From JAWKMZ01 sp041391965 (GTDB taxonomy: Bacteria; Bacteroidota; Bacteroidia; Flavobacteriales; Flavobacteriaceae), in NCBI GenBank assembly GCA_041391965.1, contig JAWKMZ010000002.1:62001-126000 (forward strand): a stretch of 64,000 bases of DNA, read 5' to 3'. Below, one piece after another: positions 17,801 to 26,946 of this stretch. Position 1 is the stretch's first letter; each line of letters opens with the position of its first letter. A program made the position numbers and the translations under genes. The notes beneath the pieces are model-generated. The model was given only the letters and a program-made list of their open reading frames with translations. It searched no databases and was not told the origin of the DNA.

Positions 17801-20478
17801 CCTTTGGCATCCACTACAACAACATCGAAGTTTTGGTTTTCGTCTGTAAAATAAGAACCATATTGATTGCCTTTTGGTGAGCGTAAGCCAACAAATGATT
17901 GGTAAGGCGCATATGTTTTGGTAAAGGCGTCCATGGAAAAATCGCCACCATTTTCAAATGCACGCACTAAAAATTGAACGTTTAATAATCCTGGAGCATT
18001 TTTGCCTACAGTTAACGTGCTATTGATTTTTGCTAAGCCATTTTCATCAACATTACCTTCAAAAACGTTGACATCTTCTGCTGAAAACGAACGTGTGGGA
18101 TCTGTAAATACATAGTCTTTATAGTTTTTGAATCCTGTGTTTGAGGTGCTAAATTTTGCTTTAATCTCAGCTTTTATATTTTTTGCAGGCGCGCCATGAA
18201 GCCATTTGACATCTAAAGTTCCTTTTAAGGGTTCATTACTTGTTAAGATGTCATTTTCAAAATCGACTTTAATTTTTAAGCGGTTAGGTTTGACAGTTTC
18301 AATGCGCAAACTTTTATAAAACGATGCACCACCAACGGATACTTTAGCATTGTAACTACCCGTTTTGTCTTCGGTTGTTGTTGGTACTGTAAAACGGTAA
18401 AAATTATGAATGTTATCTGTACTTATTTTTTTGTAAATAAGTTTTCCGTTAGGGTCTGTGATTTCCATTTTTACAGGATGTCCTTTAGGTAGTTTATTGT
18501 CTTTATCATTCAACATAAAGGTTAAAAACAACGAATCACCAGGTCTCCAAACACCGCGTTCACCATAAATATAGCCTTTAAGTCCACGTTGTAATTGATT
18601 TCCAGAAACATCAAATTTGCTTAATGATAACGAATTACCATCTGCAAGTTTTAGATAGCTTGTATTTTTTCCTTTGGTAACTATGGCAAAAGAGGCATAT
18701 TTATGAGCTTCAATTTTTGCTAAACCATCGCCATCGGTTAGTACTTTGCCAATTTCTTGTTGCTGAAAATTATAAAGTTTGATGGTTGCATTAGGTTCTG
18801 GCTCAGTAGTTAAAATATTGGTAACCGCAAAATAATAGGTGTTGTCAGCGCCTAATTTTGCAATGATACCAAGGTTGGAAGCCAACAGGTTTTGTGATAC
18901 TATACGATCTTCATTATAGTAGGCTTCGTGGCAAGGGTTGTTGCGCTGATTCCAGTTGTAATTGTAATTTCTGTAGCTATAAGTTAAATTATCCCAATAT
19001 TCTTCTTCGCGCAAATCGTCATCTTCGGGAGTGTTTTGGTTATAATTTTCATTGTAATAATCGTTATCATCATAGTAATCGTCATAATAATCAGTATCAT
19101 CTTCTGCGTTAGTAATATTTGAATAATTGGAACAATCAAACAACGAATACTCTTTTTTAAAACTGAGTTCTACACGATAAATGGCACCAGCATCGGCCTT
19201 AAAATAGTTGGACAAATCGATACTATAAGCTTTCCATTTTCTGTCATTTTCTGCACTTTCGTTTTGTAAGGTAATGGTTTGTTTGGCAATGCGACGACCA
19301 ACGCGTTTGATGTCAGATTGGTTATTACTTTGCAATTCGTTATCCTGAAGAAATTGAAGGACGTTATCTTCAAAAATTTTGATAATGCGAACATCAACAG
19401 CTTTGAGGTTAACGGCTTCAAAATTGAATTTTAATTCTTTGGAGTTTGGTAAGATAGTTCCGTTACTAATTAGTCGTACTTGAGGTTTTAACTCTTCAAA
19501 AGAAATGGTTTCTGAAAACGGTTTTTTGAGTTTAAAACCGTCAGTATTAGTGATGCCTTGAAACACATCAACCAAAATAGAACCAACCAATTTGCTGTCA
19601 GGATACACTTTAAGCACATTGCCATCCACTATATATTTTGGAGCTTTAGCATTTTGAATGGTTACTAAACCATCAAAATTCTGTTGCTTTTTTAAAGGGT
19701 CAGAAAAGTTGATAGCCAAATACTGTTCTGGGTTTTGCACCACATCAACATTTACAATGGTAAAATTGTTAATACCAGGAATGACCATCGTGTTTTTACC
19801 TTTGTTATTGGCGTTTATGGCATTTCCGTTCCAATTTACTATAATTTCTGAATCATCAATTTTGCGATGAATACTATCTATTTTAAATTCAAAAACACGA
19901 GCTTGCTCAATAGCCTCATTCCATTGCAATTTTAATGCTTTTCCACTTTGTGAAGCTTCAACCAATTGTTTTGCCTTATTAAGTGAAATAACATCAGCTG
20001 ATTTTAAAACCGCTTCTAAATATTGCCATTCTTTACTGTAGGATTGTAAATGGGTAGTAACAATATTGAAATTTGGCTGAATGGTTTTAAATTGAAAAGT
20101 ATAATTTTCAAACTCTTTTGGAATGTTTTTGTAAATGCTGCTCAATTTTACAGTAACCGTATATTCAGTATCTGATTTTAAAGGCTCATCAGGTGTAAAA
20201 GTCAGCGCATGTGCATTTGCAACCTTTAACTTGCCTTGTATATAAGGGGTTATACTTACAATGTTATCTGTAATTTCCTGTTCTGCTGCCCAACCATCCA
20301 CATCTTTTGTCAAATTAATAACAATTGGATCTGCAACAGAAACGCGTCCCGAAGTGGTATAACTGATATAATCTCTAAATTTAAAGAGGTTATCAGTGTC
20401 TTGTTGTGCTTCCTTTTTTTTACAAGAAATGACTACCGAAAAGAGCAAAACAATAACTAAAAGCTTTTTTATTAGCAT
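14890..20478 (-). CDS. Alpha-2-macroglobulin family lipoprotein with intact thioester
   Basis: 1862-residue bacterial alpha-2-macroglobulin, a periplasmic protease trap. A lipoprotein signal (LLFSVVISCKKKE) predicts membrane anchoring. It holds macroglobulin domains, a bait-region portion, the A2M complement-like domain and a thioester domain with the reactive motif HGCLEQ (codons near 16221-16240). The length is typical of Bacteroidota members. Between early MG domains lies a Tyr/Asp/Asn-rich low-complexity insert (about 19000-19115; DDTDYYDDYYDDNDYY). It heads the operon that ends in pbpC, the same pairing as yfhM-pbpC in enterobacteria. Confidence 0.93.
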   Translation of the reverse strand: MLIKKLLVIVLLFSVVISCKKKEAQQDTDNLFKFRDYISYTTSGRVSVADPIVINLTKDVDGWAAEQEITDNIVSITPYIQGKLKVANAHALTFTPDEPLKSDTEYTVTVKLSSIYKNIPKEFENYTFQFKTIQPNFNIVTTHLQSYSKEWQYLEAVLKSADVISLNKAKQLVEASQSGKALKLQWNEAIEQARVFEFKIDSIHRKIDDSEIIVNWNGNAINANNKGKNTMVIPGINNFTIVNVDVVQNPEQYLAINFSDPLKKQQNFDGLVTIQNAKAPKYIVDGNVLKVYPDSKLVGSILVDVFQGITNTDGFKLKKPFSETISFEELKPQVRLISNGTILPNSKELKFNFEAVNLKAVDVRIIKIFEDNVLQFLQDNELQSNNQSDIKRVGRRIAKQTITLQNESAENDRKWKAYSIDLSNYFKADAGAIYRVELSFKKEYSLFDCSNYSNITNAEDDTDYYDDYYDDNDYYNENYNQNTPEDDDLREEEYWDNLTYSYRNYNYNWNQRNNPCHEAYYNEDRIVSQNLLASNLGIIAKLGADNTYYFAVTNILTTEPEPNATIKLYNFQQQEIGKVLTDGDGLAKIEAHKYASFAIVTKGKNTSYLKLADGNSLSLSKFDVSGNQLQRGLKGYIYGERGVWRPGDSLFLTFMLNDKDNKLPKGHPVKMEITDPNGKLIYKKISTDNIHNFYRFTVPTTTEDKTGSYNAKVSVGGASFYKSLRIETVKPNRLKIKVDFENDILTSNEPLKGTLDVKWLHGAPAKNIKAEIKAKFSTSNTGFKNYKDYVFTDPTRSFSAEDVNVFEGNVDENGLAKINSTLTVGKNAPGLLNVQFLVRAFENGGDFSMDAFTKTYAPYQSFVGLRSPKGNQYGSYFTDENQNFDVVVVDAKGNPIKRDHLEVKVYKIEWRWWWNSSYDNLSSYVSSNYHKPYLDQKINTDANGKGKFTLKIPENERGRYLIRVVDPVSGHATGRTAYFYKNWYQTSPSADKEAAKMLVFSADKQNYNVGETAKITFPSGTEGSALISIENGSDVLSYKWVKTNQGETTVNIPITEDMAPNVFVNISLLQPHASTANDLPIRLYGVIPIMVENPNTKLEPEISMPDTLKPEQTFEVIVSEKHKKPMTYTIAMVEEGLLDLTRFKTPNAWDAFYAREALGVKTWDIFDDVIGAYTGSIDQVFAIGGDGNAASGKNKKANRFQPVVKYLGPFILKAGEKASHKIKMPNYIGAVRMMVVAGNDDAEAYGSADKSVQVKKPLMVLATLPRKLSPGEKVTLPVTVFAMEPKVKNVTIRLKLSNGIEVVGDTTKSLSFTKPDEQMAYFQLDVSKANGFNTVEVIASGNGETSTYKVEIDVYNPNPITSKVISKTLTANETSNLDLSTFGVVGSNSATVEFSTMPPMDFSRRLNYLVQYPHGCLEQTTSSVFPQLYLNDIFDLPYKKKQEIQTNIENGIKRLGFFQLPNGGMSYWMGENSANDWSTSYAGHFMLEAEKKGFVLPLTFKSNWLKYQKQAARDWRPSYKNYNSDLAQAYRLYTLALAGSPDLASMNRLREFSELSNEAKWRLAAAYALAGQKEASNNVSSTANINFTTPKYNYYTYGSVDRNRAMALETMILTKNPKARELSEYIAKDLSSNQWMSTQTTAYSLLAMAKMVEANGGKAMKLEYTLNGKTETIDTKSAIAQRDLPIKDGKNSFSFKNNLDNVVYINVLNSGKLPLGTEIAEQRGLSISVVYKDLKGNTISIDKLQQGQDFVATVTVSNLKDENVNNIALTQIFPSGWEIVNTRFTAFGDTTTSEARYTDIRDDRVNFYFDLNKKGKYSTKTFHVMLNASYLGTYYLPGIQAEAMYDNDYLVRTKGRWIEVEN

Positions 20479-20683
20479 AGGATGGATGGTATTAGAATGA
20501 ACATGAATTTTAAAAAGAAAGTGTAGGCCATTTCTTGTTAAAATAATTACGTTTTTATTTTAGGGTTTAGATTTTTTCCAATCGTTAAAAATGTCTTAAA
20601 AATCAGTTTTGACTTTACTTAATTTAGCACTAAAGTTAACATTTTTTAAAACTAAAGGCTTTAGCTAAGCCATAATTTATTGC

Positions 20684-20691
20684 TATCTTCG
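20684..20691 (+). promoter_or_regulatory. Candidate -7 box for the aldehyde dehydrogenase gene
   Basis: TATCTTCG resembles TAnnTTTG with one mismatch, 33 bp before the ATG at 20725. No -33 TTG at proper distance was seen. The rest of the 246-bp divergent gap holds no other signal that I can read. Confidence 0.3.
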
Positions 20692-20724
20692 TAGAAAATT
20701 AATTTAAATTTAAAATAAAGATAC

Positions 20725-22278
20725 ATGGAAGCAGTTGCGACCGATTTCGGGATAGAAAAAGCACTCCAACAATTGGGAGTGAAAGCTATAAATGAAGGAA
20801 CTTCTACAGGTTCAAACAATTTTTCCAATGGCGATATTATAGAAAGTTATTCGCCAGTAGATGGTAAATTGATTGGAAAAGTAAAAACAACCACCAAAGC
20901 TGATTATGAAAAGGTGATGGAAACAGCAACTTCGGCATTTAAAACCTGGCGCATTATGCCAGCACCACAACGTGGTGAAATTGTACGTCAGTTTGGAGAA
21001 AAATTAAGAGAAAAAAAGGAGGCTTTAGGCAAATTAGTGTCTTACGAAATGGGAAAATCGTATCAAGAAGGTTTGGGCGAAGTTCAAGAGATGATTGATA
21101 TTTGCGATTTTGCTGTTGGTTTATCTCGTCAATTGCATGGTTTGACGATGCACTCTGAACGTCCAGGACATAGAATGTATGAGCAATACCATCCGCTTGG
21201 AGTTGTTGGAATTATTTCGGCTTTTAACTTTCCAGTAGCTGTTTGGGCTTGGAACACTTCTTTAGCGTGGATTTGTGGTGATGTTTGTGTTTGGAAACCA
21301 AGTGAAAAAACACCAATGTGTGGTGTTGCTTGTCAAAATATTGCAGCCGAAGTTTTTAAAGCAAACAACTTACCAGAAGGCATTTGCAACCTTATTAATG
21401 GCGATTATAGAGTTGGTGAAATGATGACAAAAGACACTCGTGTACCTTTAATTTCGGCAACAGGTTCTACCAGAATGGGTAAAATTGTAGCAAAAGAAGT
21501 GGCAGGACGTTTAGGAAAAAGTTTATTGGAGTTAGGAGGTAATAATGCCATTATCGTCACACCAGATGCTGATGTGAAAATGACTGTTATTGGTGCTGTT
21601 TTTGGCGCTGTTGGAACCGCTGGACAACGTTGTACATCTACACGTCGATTAATTATTCACGATAGTATATACGACAAAGTAAAAGATGCCATAGTTGATG
21701 CGTATAAACAATTACGCATTGGAAACCCATTGGACGAAAACAATCACGTTGGACCATTAATTGATACTGATGCAGTAAAAATGTACCAAAATGCCTTGAC
21801 AAAAGTGGTTGAAGAAGGTGGAAAAATCATTGTTGAAGGCGGTGTCCTTTCTGGAGAAGGTTATGAAAGTGGTTGTTATGTAAAACCAGCTATTGCTGAA
21901 GCAAAGCCCGAGTTTGAAATTGTACAACACGAAACATTTGCACCTGTTTTATATTTATTGAAATATTCTGGTGCTGTTGAAAATGCTATTGCTATTCAAA
22001 ACGGTGTTGCACAAGGCTTGTCATCAGCAATTATGACTAACAATCTACGTGAAGCTGAGCGTTTCTTATCTGTTGCTGGTTCTGATTGTGGAATTGCAAA
22101 TGTCAATATTGGAACCTCTGGTGCCGAAATTGGAGGTGCTTTTGGAGGTGAAAAAGAAACTGGTGGTGGACGCGAATCGGGTTCTGATGCTTGGAAAATC
22201 TATATGAGACGTCAAACAAACACAATTAATTACACAACCAACTTGCCTTTAGCACAAGGAATTAAATTTGACCTTTAA
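20725..22278 (+). CDS. amaB: Aldehyde dehydrogenase, ALDH7 / aminoadipate-semialdehyde type
   Basis: 517 residues, the full length of family 7 aldehyde dehydrogenases. Visible motifs: cofactor region SAFNFPVAVWAWN and WKPSEKTP, the Rossmann ATGSTRMG, catalytic Glu in LLELGGNNAI, and catalytic Cys at about residue 303 in GTAGQRCTSTRRL. The C-terminal half contains GGAFGGEKETGGGRESGSD. Family 7 enzymes oxidise alpha-aminoadipic semialdehyde to aminoadipate in lysine breakdown, or act on betaine aldehyde and other reactive aldehydes. It is transcribed alone, divergent from the A2M operon, and ended by a terminator. The family is sure; the exact substrate is inferred. Confidence 0.92.
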   Translation: MEAVATDFGIEKALQQLGVKAINEGTSTGSNNFSNGDIIESYSPVDGKLIGKVKTTTKADYEKVMETATSAFKTWRIMPAPQRGEIVRQFGEKLREKKEALGKLVSYEMGKSYQEGLGEVQEMIDICDFAVGLSRQLHGLTMHSERPGHRMYEQYHPLGVVGIISAFNFPVAVWAWNTSLAWICGDVCVWKPSEKTPMCGVACQNIAAEVFKANNLPEGICNLINGDYRVGEMMTKDTRVPLISATGSTRMGKIVAKEVAGRLGKSLLELGGNNAIIVTPDADVKMTVIGAVFGAVGTAGQRCTSTRRLIIHDSIYDKVKDAIVDAYKQLRIGNPLDENNHVGPLIDTDAVKMYQNALTKVVEEGGKIIVEGGVLSGEGYESGCYVKPAIAEAKPEFEIVQHETFAPVLYLLKYSGAVENAIAIQNGVAQGLSSAIMTNNLREAERFLSVAGSDCGIANVNIGTSGAEIGGAFGGEKETGGGRESGSDAWKIYMRRQTNTINYTTNLPLAQGIKFDL

Positions 22279-22297
22279 ACAGAATTTATATAAAAGT

Positions 22298-22330
22298 AAA
22301 AGCCGTTTCAATATTGAAACGGCTTTTTTT
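22298..22330. terminator. Bidirectional terminator after the aldehyde dehydrogenase gene
   Basis: Perfect stem AAAAGCCGTTTCAAT / ATTGAAACGGCTTTT (22298-22327) with no unpaired loop bases beyond the tip, followed by T's. It lies between convergent genes. Confidence 0.9.
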
Positions 22331-22352
22331 ATGATTTTCTTATTTTTTGAAA

Positions 22353-22775
22353 TTACTCATCAACATCAGTTAAATTAACTGTTGCAGTAATGGTTTTTGT
22401 ATCTAAAACTTCTTCATCAAAACCATTTCCATTGACAGCAGATGTTACCTTATCAACTTTAATGGTTGCTGTAAGTATAGGATGAGTTTCAAAATCAAAC
22501 AGCCCAGGATCATTAACAATAAGTTGCCCAGATTGTTGATTAATGCTTATGGCATTTTCTGGAGATTGAGAACTAATACTAAACCTAAGTTCATAAGCGG
22601 CATAAACAGCAGCTTGTATGTTGCCTATAACTTGATCACTACTTGGGTTTTCACTCATAGTGGTTGTAAAGTTTTGGACACTGAATAGGTTTGCTGATTC
22701 ATCTTTAACAGAACATGAGGCAAAGAGTAGTAGTAAAACAAAACTACTTAGTAAGGTTGTTTTTAATGTTTTCAT
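22353..22775 (-). CDS. Small lipoprotein with one cadherin-like repeat
   Basis: 140-residue lipoprotein: signal and lipobox in SSFVLLLLFASCS. The mature part reads as a single cadherin/cadherin-like unit: AISINQQSGQLIVNDPGLFD, FETHPILTATIKV, and a closing TATVNLTDVDE (the DxDE calcium-site ending). Isolated single cadherin repeats on lipoproteins are usually surface adhesion modules in this phylum. The gene stands alone, convergent with the aldehyde dehydrogenase gene. Specific partner unknown. Confidence 0.8.
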   Translation of the reverse strand: MKTLKTTLLSSFVLLLLFASCSVKDESANLFSVQNFTTTMSENPSSDQVIGNIQAAVYAAYELRFSISSQSPENAISINQQSGQLIVNDPGLFDFETHPILTATIKVDKVTSAVNGNGFDEEVLDTKTITATVNLTDVDE

Positions 22776-22789
22776 GACAATTTTTTTAT

Positions 22790-22797
22790 CAAAAATA
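22790..22797 (-). promoter_or_regulatory. Candidate -7 box of the cadherin-like lipoprotein gene
   Basis: TATTTTTG on the minus strand fits TAnnTTTG, 14 bp upstream of the start codon. A short leader would result. Confidence 0.35.
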
Positions 22798-22870
22798 CAA
22801 AAGTTTAAACAAAAAAAGCACTACATCATATTTTAGACGCAGTGCTTTTGGCTTATTATAATAAACAATT

Positions 22871-23302
22871 TTATCTGTTCATAGTTTTAATTTCTTCTAT
22901 AAAAGTATCTAAGTCAACACCTTCACTAACCAAGGTAAGTGCTTTGTCAACCACATACATGACATTATTTGGAGAAAATCCTAAACCAATACCAATTTTA
23001 CGCAATAAAATTTCTTCACTATCTCCTTTGATATGGTCCACATGTACCATACGTGCTAAATCATATAAACGCTCCAAACGTCTGTCATAAGAATGAGGCG
23101 GATTGATTGGATGCGATTGGTAATCTTTCAAAATTTGTTTGTAATCGTCATCGCTAATATCCAAATTGCGAGCCAATCGGTCTAAAAACGCTCTTTCTTC
23201 ATCACTAATAATTCCATCATCCATGGCAACTCTTACAATAGCCGCAAAATGATCTTCATTACGTTTTTTAAATCCACTATCAAATAAATCTGAAATTGAC
23301 AT
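22871..23302 (-). CDS. TerB family (tellurite resistance TerB-like) protein
   Basis: 143 residues from ATG 23302 (MSISDLFDSGFKK). The in-frame upstream start at 23329 falls in a candidate -7 box, so it is rejected. The TerB helical fold is visible: HFAAIVRVAMDDGIISDEE with the Asp/Glu metal-site pattern, FLDRLARNLDISDDDYKQIL, then a second helical repeat (IGLGFSPNNVMYVVDKAL). TerB-like domains bind metal ions and often regulate stress functions; a stand-alone copy does not imply tellurite resistance. No other ter genes are nearby. Confidence 0.88.
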   Translation of the reverse strand: MSISDLFDSGFKKRNEDHFAAIVRVAMDDGIISDEERAFLDRLARNLDISDDDYKQILKDYQSHPINPPHSYDRRLERLYDLARMVHVDHIKGDSEEILLRKIGIGLGFSPNNVMYVVDKALTLVSEGVDLDTFIEEIKTMNR

Positions 23303-23326
23303 ATATTTTCTTGTTTTAAGGTCGTG

Positions 23327-23334
23327 CAAAACTA
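23327..23334 (-). promoter_or_regulatory. Candidate -7 box of the TerB gene
   Basis: TAGTTTTG on the minus strand fits TAnnTTTG, 24 bp upstream of the start at 23302. It supports that start over the one at 23329. Confidence 0.4.
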
Positions 23335-23562
23335 CATATTTTTTTTCTTTTTTTAAAAGAAATATGTAGGATAAAAAAAGGGTTTTTATGGGCTAATTAT
23401 CTTATAAAAAAATAGCCATATATAGAGTCTTAAATTTCGGTTTTTTTTAATTAAAAAAAGAGAGTTTGCCCATTTTTTTAAGATTAAATTCACAGATTAA
23501 CTAAGTGTATATAAAATCTAAACTTTATATTTACAATCTTAAAGCATCAAATAATTTTTTAG

Positions 23563-26500
23563 ATGCAAAAATACAGTGCCTTGAGTAAATCACATCTCTC
23601 GCAAACCTATGCACAGACTTTGCAAATGCAAAATCTGCAAATTGCTATTGCCAAAAATCAAAATAAAGTACAGATAAAAGGGCTTGTTGGCTCTTCATTA
23701 TCTTTTGTTGTTACAGAGGCTTTTAAGCAAGCGGAACTCCCATTTTTATTGGTGTTTAATGATAAAGAAGAGGCTGCATTTTATTTAAACGATTTAGAGG
23801 TGTTGCTCAATGAAAAAGAGGTGTTGTTTTATCCAGGAAGTTATCGTCGTCCTTATCAAATTGAAGAAACTGACAATGCCAATGTCTTGTTGCGTGCTGA
23901 GGTTTTAAACCGTATCAATTCTCGCAAAAAACCAGCCATCATCGTCACCTATCCTGATGCGCTTTTTGAAAAAGTGGTTACCAGAAAAGAATTAGAACGC
24001 AATACTTTGAAAATTTCGGTTAGCGATAGTTTATCCATCGATTTTGTAAACGAAGTGTTGTTTGAATACCAATTTAAACGTGTTGATTTTGTGACCGAAC
24101 CTGGAGAATTTTCAGTACGTGGTGGCATTGTAGATGTGTTTTCATTTAGCCACGATGAGCCTTACCGAATTGAGTTTTTTGGAGATGAAGTGGACAGCAT
24201 CCGAACCTTTGATGTAGAAACGCAATTGTCAATTGAACAAATCAAGAAAATTAGTATCATTCCAAATGTTGAAAATAAATTTTTGGAAGAAAGCAGAGCC
24301 AGTTTTTTAAAATACATTGCCTCAAAAACAGTCATCTTTACAAAAAATGCAGATTTACTTTTTTCAAGAATTGATGATTTTTTTGAAAAAGCCGAAGGAG
24401 CATTCAAAACACTTTCAAACAATTTAAAACACGCTTCACCCGAAGAATTGTTTTGTAATTCTAATTTATTAAAACAGCAATTATTAGAATTTACTTTGGT
24501 AGAATTTGGCACCTCATCCGTATTGAGCAATCAAGTTATTGAATACCATACGTCGCCTCAACCATCTTTTAATAAACAGTTTGATGTCTTAATTGAAAAC
24601 CTTAATACCTATCATCAAAAAGGATACACAAACTATATAGCTTGCGTTAGTGAGCAACAAGCGAAACGATTTTATGATATTTTTGAAGATGTTGAGCAGA
24701 ACGTTTATTATAAAACCATTGTACAGTCTTTATTTCAAGGGTTTATTGACCACGACAACAAAATCACCTGTTATACAGATCATCAAATCTTTGAGCGCTA
24801 CCATAAATTTCATCTTAAAAATGGCTATGCTAAAAAACAAGCCATTACCTTAAAAGAATTAACTAATTTGGATATTGGTGATTATGTCACTCATATTGAC
24901 CATGGTATTGGTCGTTTTGGAGGGCTTCAAAAAATAAATGTCGAAGGCAAAATGCAGGAAGCTATCAAATTGGTTTATGGTGAACGTGATGTGCTGTATT
25001 TGAGCATTCATTCCTTACATAAAATTACCAAGTTTAATGGTAAAGATGGCAAACCTCCAAAAATTTATAAACTTGGAAGCAATGCATGGAAAACACTAAA
25101 GCAGAAAACGAAATCGAGAGTTAAGGAAATTGCTTTTAATTTGATTCAAGTATATGCCAAACGAAAATTAGAAAAAGGATTTCAATACCATCCTGATAGT
25201 TATTTGCAGTTAGAATTGGAAGCATCTTTTATTTATGAAGATACTCCAGACCAAATGACTGCAACACAAGATATCAAAACCGATATGGAAAGTGAGCGTC
25301 CAATGGATCGCTTGGTTTGTGGTGATGTTGGTTTTGGAAAAACAGAAGTTGCCATTAGAGCAGCGTTTAAAGCAGTTGATAACGGAAAACAAGTGGCTGT
25401 TTTGGTGCCAACCACTATTTTGGCGTATCAACATTATAGGACTTTTACAGAACGACTAAAAGATTTTCCTGTAACGGTTGATTATTTAAACAGGTTTAGA
25501 ACCGCTAAAGAAAAACGAGAAACACTCGAAAAATTGGAGAATGGCCATGTTGATATTATTATTGGAACACATCAATTGGTCAATAAAAATGTAAAATTTA
25601 AAGATTTAGGCTTGCTAATTGTGGACGAAGAACAAAAATTTGGCGTTGCCGTAAAAGAAAAACTAAAAACCTTAAAAGATAACGTTGACGTGCTGACCTT
25701 AACAGCAACACCTATTCCAAGAACTTTGCAATTTAGCTTGATGGCTGCTCGCGATTTATCAGTCATTACAACGCCTCCACCAAACAGGTATCCAATTGAA
25801 AGTCATGTCATTCGTTTTAGTGAAGAAACTATACGTGATGCTATTAGTTATGAAATTCAGCGTGGTGGACAAGTGTTTTTTATTCATAATCGCATTGAAA
25901 ATATCAAAGAAGTTGCAGGGATGATTCAGCGTTTGGTGCCTGATGCTAAAATAGGTATTGGTCACGGACAATTGGATGGTAAAAAATTAGAACAACTAAT
26001 GTTGGCTTTTATGAATGGCGAATTTGACGTTTTGGTAAGTACAACTATTGTAGAAAGTGGACTCGATGTTTCTAACGCTAACACCATTTTTATCAATAAC
26101 GCCAATAATTTTGGGTTGAGCGATTTGCACCAAATGAGAGGTCGTGTTGGACGAAGCAATAAAAAAGCATTCTGTTATTTTATTACACCAGAATATTCCG
26201 CAATGACTGATGATGCCCGAAAACGGATTACCGCTTTAGAGCAATTTACCGAATTGGGAAGTGGTTTTAATATTGCCATGAAAGATTTAGAAATTCGTGG
26301 TGCTGGTGATTTGTTGGGCGGAGAACAAAGCGGATTTATTAATGATATTGGCTTTGATACCTATCAAAAAATATTAAATGAAGCTATTGACGAACTTAAA
26401 GAAAACGAATTCAAAGAGTTGTATCAAGACGATGCAGTTGATAAAGAATACGTCAAAGACATTACCATCGATTCTGATTTTGAACTCTTATTTCCTGATG

Positions 26501-26916
26501 ATTATATCAATAATATAACAGAACGGTTAAATTTATATACACAGCTAAACAGCATTAAAACCGAAGACGCACTTCAAACGTTTGAAAAACAACTGATTGA
26601 TCGTTTTGGAGCATTGCCCAAACAAGTAGTAGATTTGTTGAACAGTGTTCGCGTTAAATGGATTGCCGCAAAAATTGGTTTGGAAAAAGTAGTGATGAAG
26701 CAAGGGAAGCTGATAGGTTATTTTATCAATGATCAACAAAGCGCATTTTATCAAAGTCAAGGGTTTACAAACGTATTAAAATTTATTCAAACCCATCCAA
26801 ATGCTTGTAAAATGAAAGAAAAACAAACCCGAACAGGCTTACGTTTATTAATAACCTTTGAACATATAAAAACTGTAAAGCAAGCTTTAGAAGCTTTGCA
26901 ACCCATAATGGCTTAA
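23563..26916 (+). CDS. mfd: Transcription-repair coupling factor
   Basis: 1117-residue Mfd, which removes RNA polymerase stalled at DNA lesions and recruits UvrA. The order is classical: UvrB-like N-terminal domains (FYPGSYRRPYQIEETDNAN, GEFSVRGGIVDVFS), the CarD-like RNA polymerase interaction domain (DYVTHIDHGIGRFGG), a superfamily 2 translocase (Walker A GDVGFGKTEVA, box II VDEEQKFGV, TATPIPRTL, QMRGRVGRS) and a C-terminal TRCF domain. It is slightly shorter than E. coli Mfd (1148), normal for this phylum. A weak -7-like TATATTTA lies at 23526-23533. It is probably co-transcribed with the next gene, 30 bp downstream. Confidence 0.97.
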   Translation: MQKYSALSKSHLSQTYAQTLQMQNLQIAIAKNQNKVQIKGLVGSSLSFVVTEAFKQAELPFLLVFNDKEEAAFYLNDLEVLLNEKEVLFYPGSYRRPYQIEETDNANVLLRAEVLNRINSRKKPAIIVTYPDALFEKVVTRKELERNTLKISVSDSLSIDFVNEVLFEYQFKRVDFVTEPGEFSVRGGIVDVFSFSHDEPYRIEFFGDEVDSIRTFDVETQLSIEQIKKISIIPNVENKFLEESRASFLKYIASKTVIFTKNADLLFSRIDDFFEKAEGAFKTLSNNLKHASPEELFCNSNLLKQQLLEFTLVEFGTSSVLSNQVIEYHTSPQPSFNKQFDVLIENLNTYHQKGYTNYIACVSEQQAKRFYDIFEDVEQNVYYKTIVQSLFQGFIDHDNKITCYTDHQIFERYHKFHLKNGYAKKQAITLKELTNLDIGDYVTHIDHGIGRFGGLQKINVEGKMQEAIKLVYGERDVLYLSIHSLHKITKFNGKDGKPPKIYKLGSNAWKTLKQKTKSRVKEIAFNLIQVYAKRKLEKGFQYHPDSYLQLELEASFIYEDTPDQMTATQDIKTDMESERPMDRLVCGDVGFGKTEVAIRAAFKAVDNGKQVAVLVPTTILAYQHYRTFTERLKDFPVTVDYLNRFRTAKEKRETLEKLENGHVDIIIGTHQLVNKNVKFKDLGLLIVDEEQKFGVAVKEKLKTLKDNVDVLTLTATPIPRTLQFSLMAARDLSVITTPPPNRYPIESHVIRFSEETIRDAISYEIQRGGQVFFIHNRIENIKEVAGMIQRLVPDAKIGIGHGQLDGKKLEQLMLAFMNGEFDVLVSTTIVESGLDVSNANTIFINNANNFGLSDLHQMRGRVGRSNKKAFCYFITPEYSAMTDDARKRITALEQFTELGSGFNIAMKDLEIRGAGDLLGGEQSGFINDIGFDTYQKILNEAIDELKENEFKELYQDDAVDKEYVKDITIDSDFELLFPDDYINNITERLNLYTQLNSIKTEDALQTFEKQLIDRFGALPKQVVDLLNSVRVKWIAAKIGLEKVVMKQGKLIGYFINDQQSAFYQSQGFTNVLKFIQTHPNACKMKEKQTRTGLRLLITFEHIKTVKQALEALQPIMA

Positions 26917-26946
26917 TTATTGAGATTATAAACACAAATTAAAAAA

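Noticed and set aside
22871..23302. Tellurite resistance function for the TerB-like gene
   Set aside because: No other ter genes are near; stand-alone TerB folds are common and do not show tellurite resistance.
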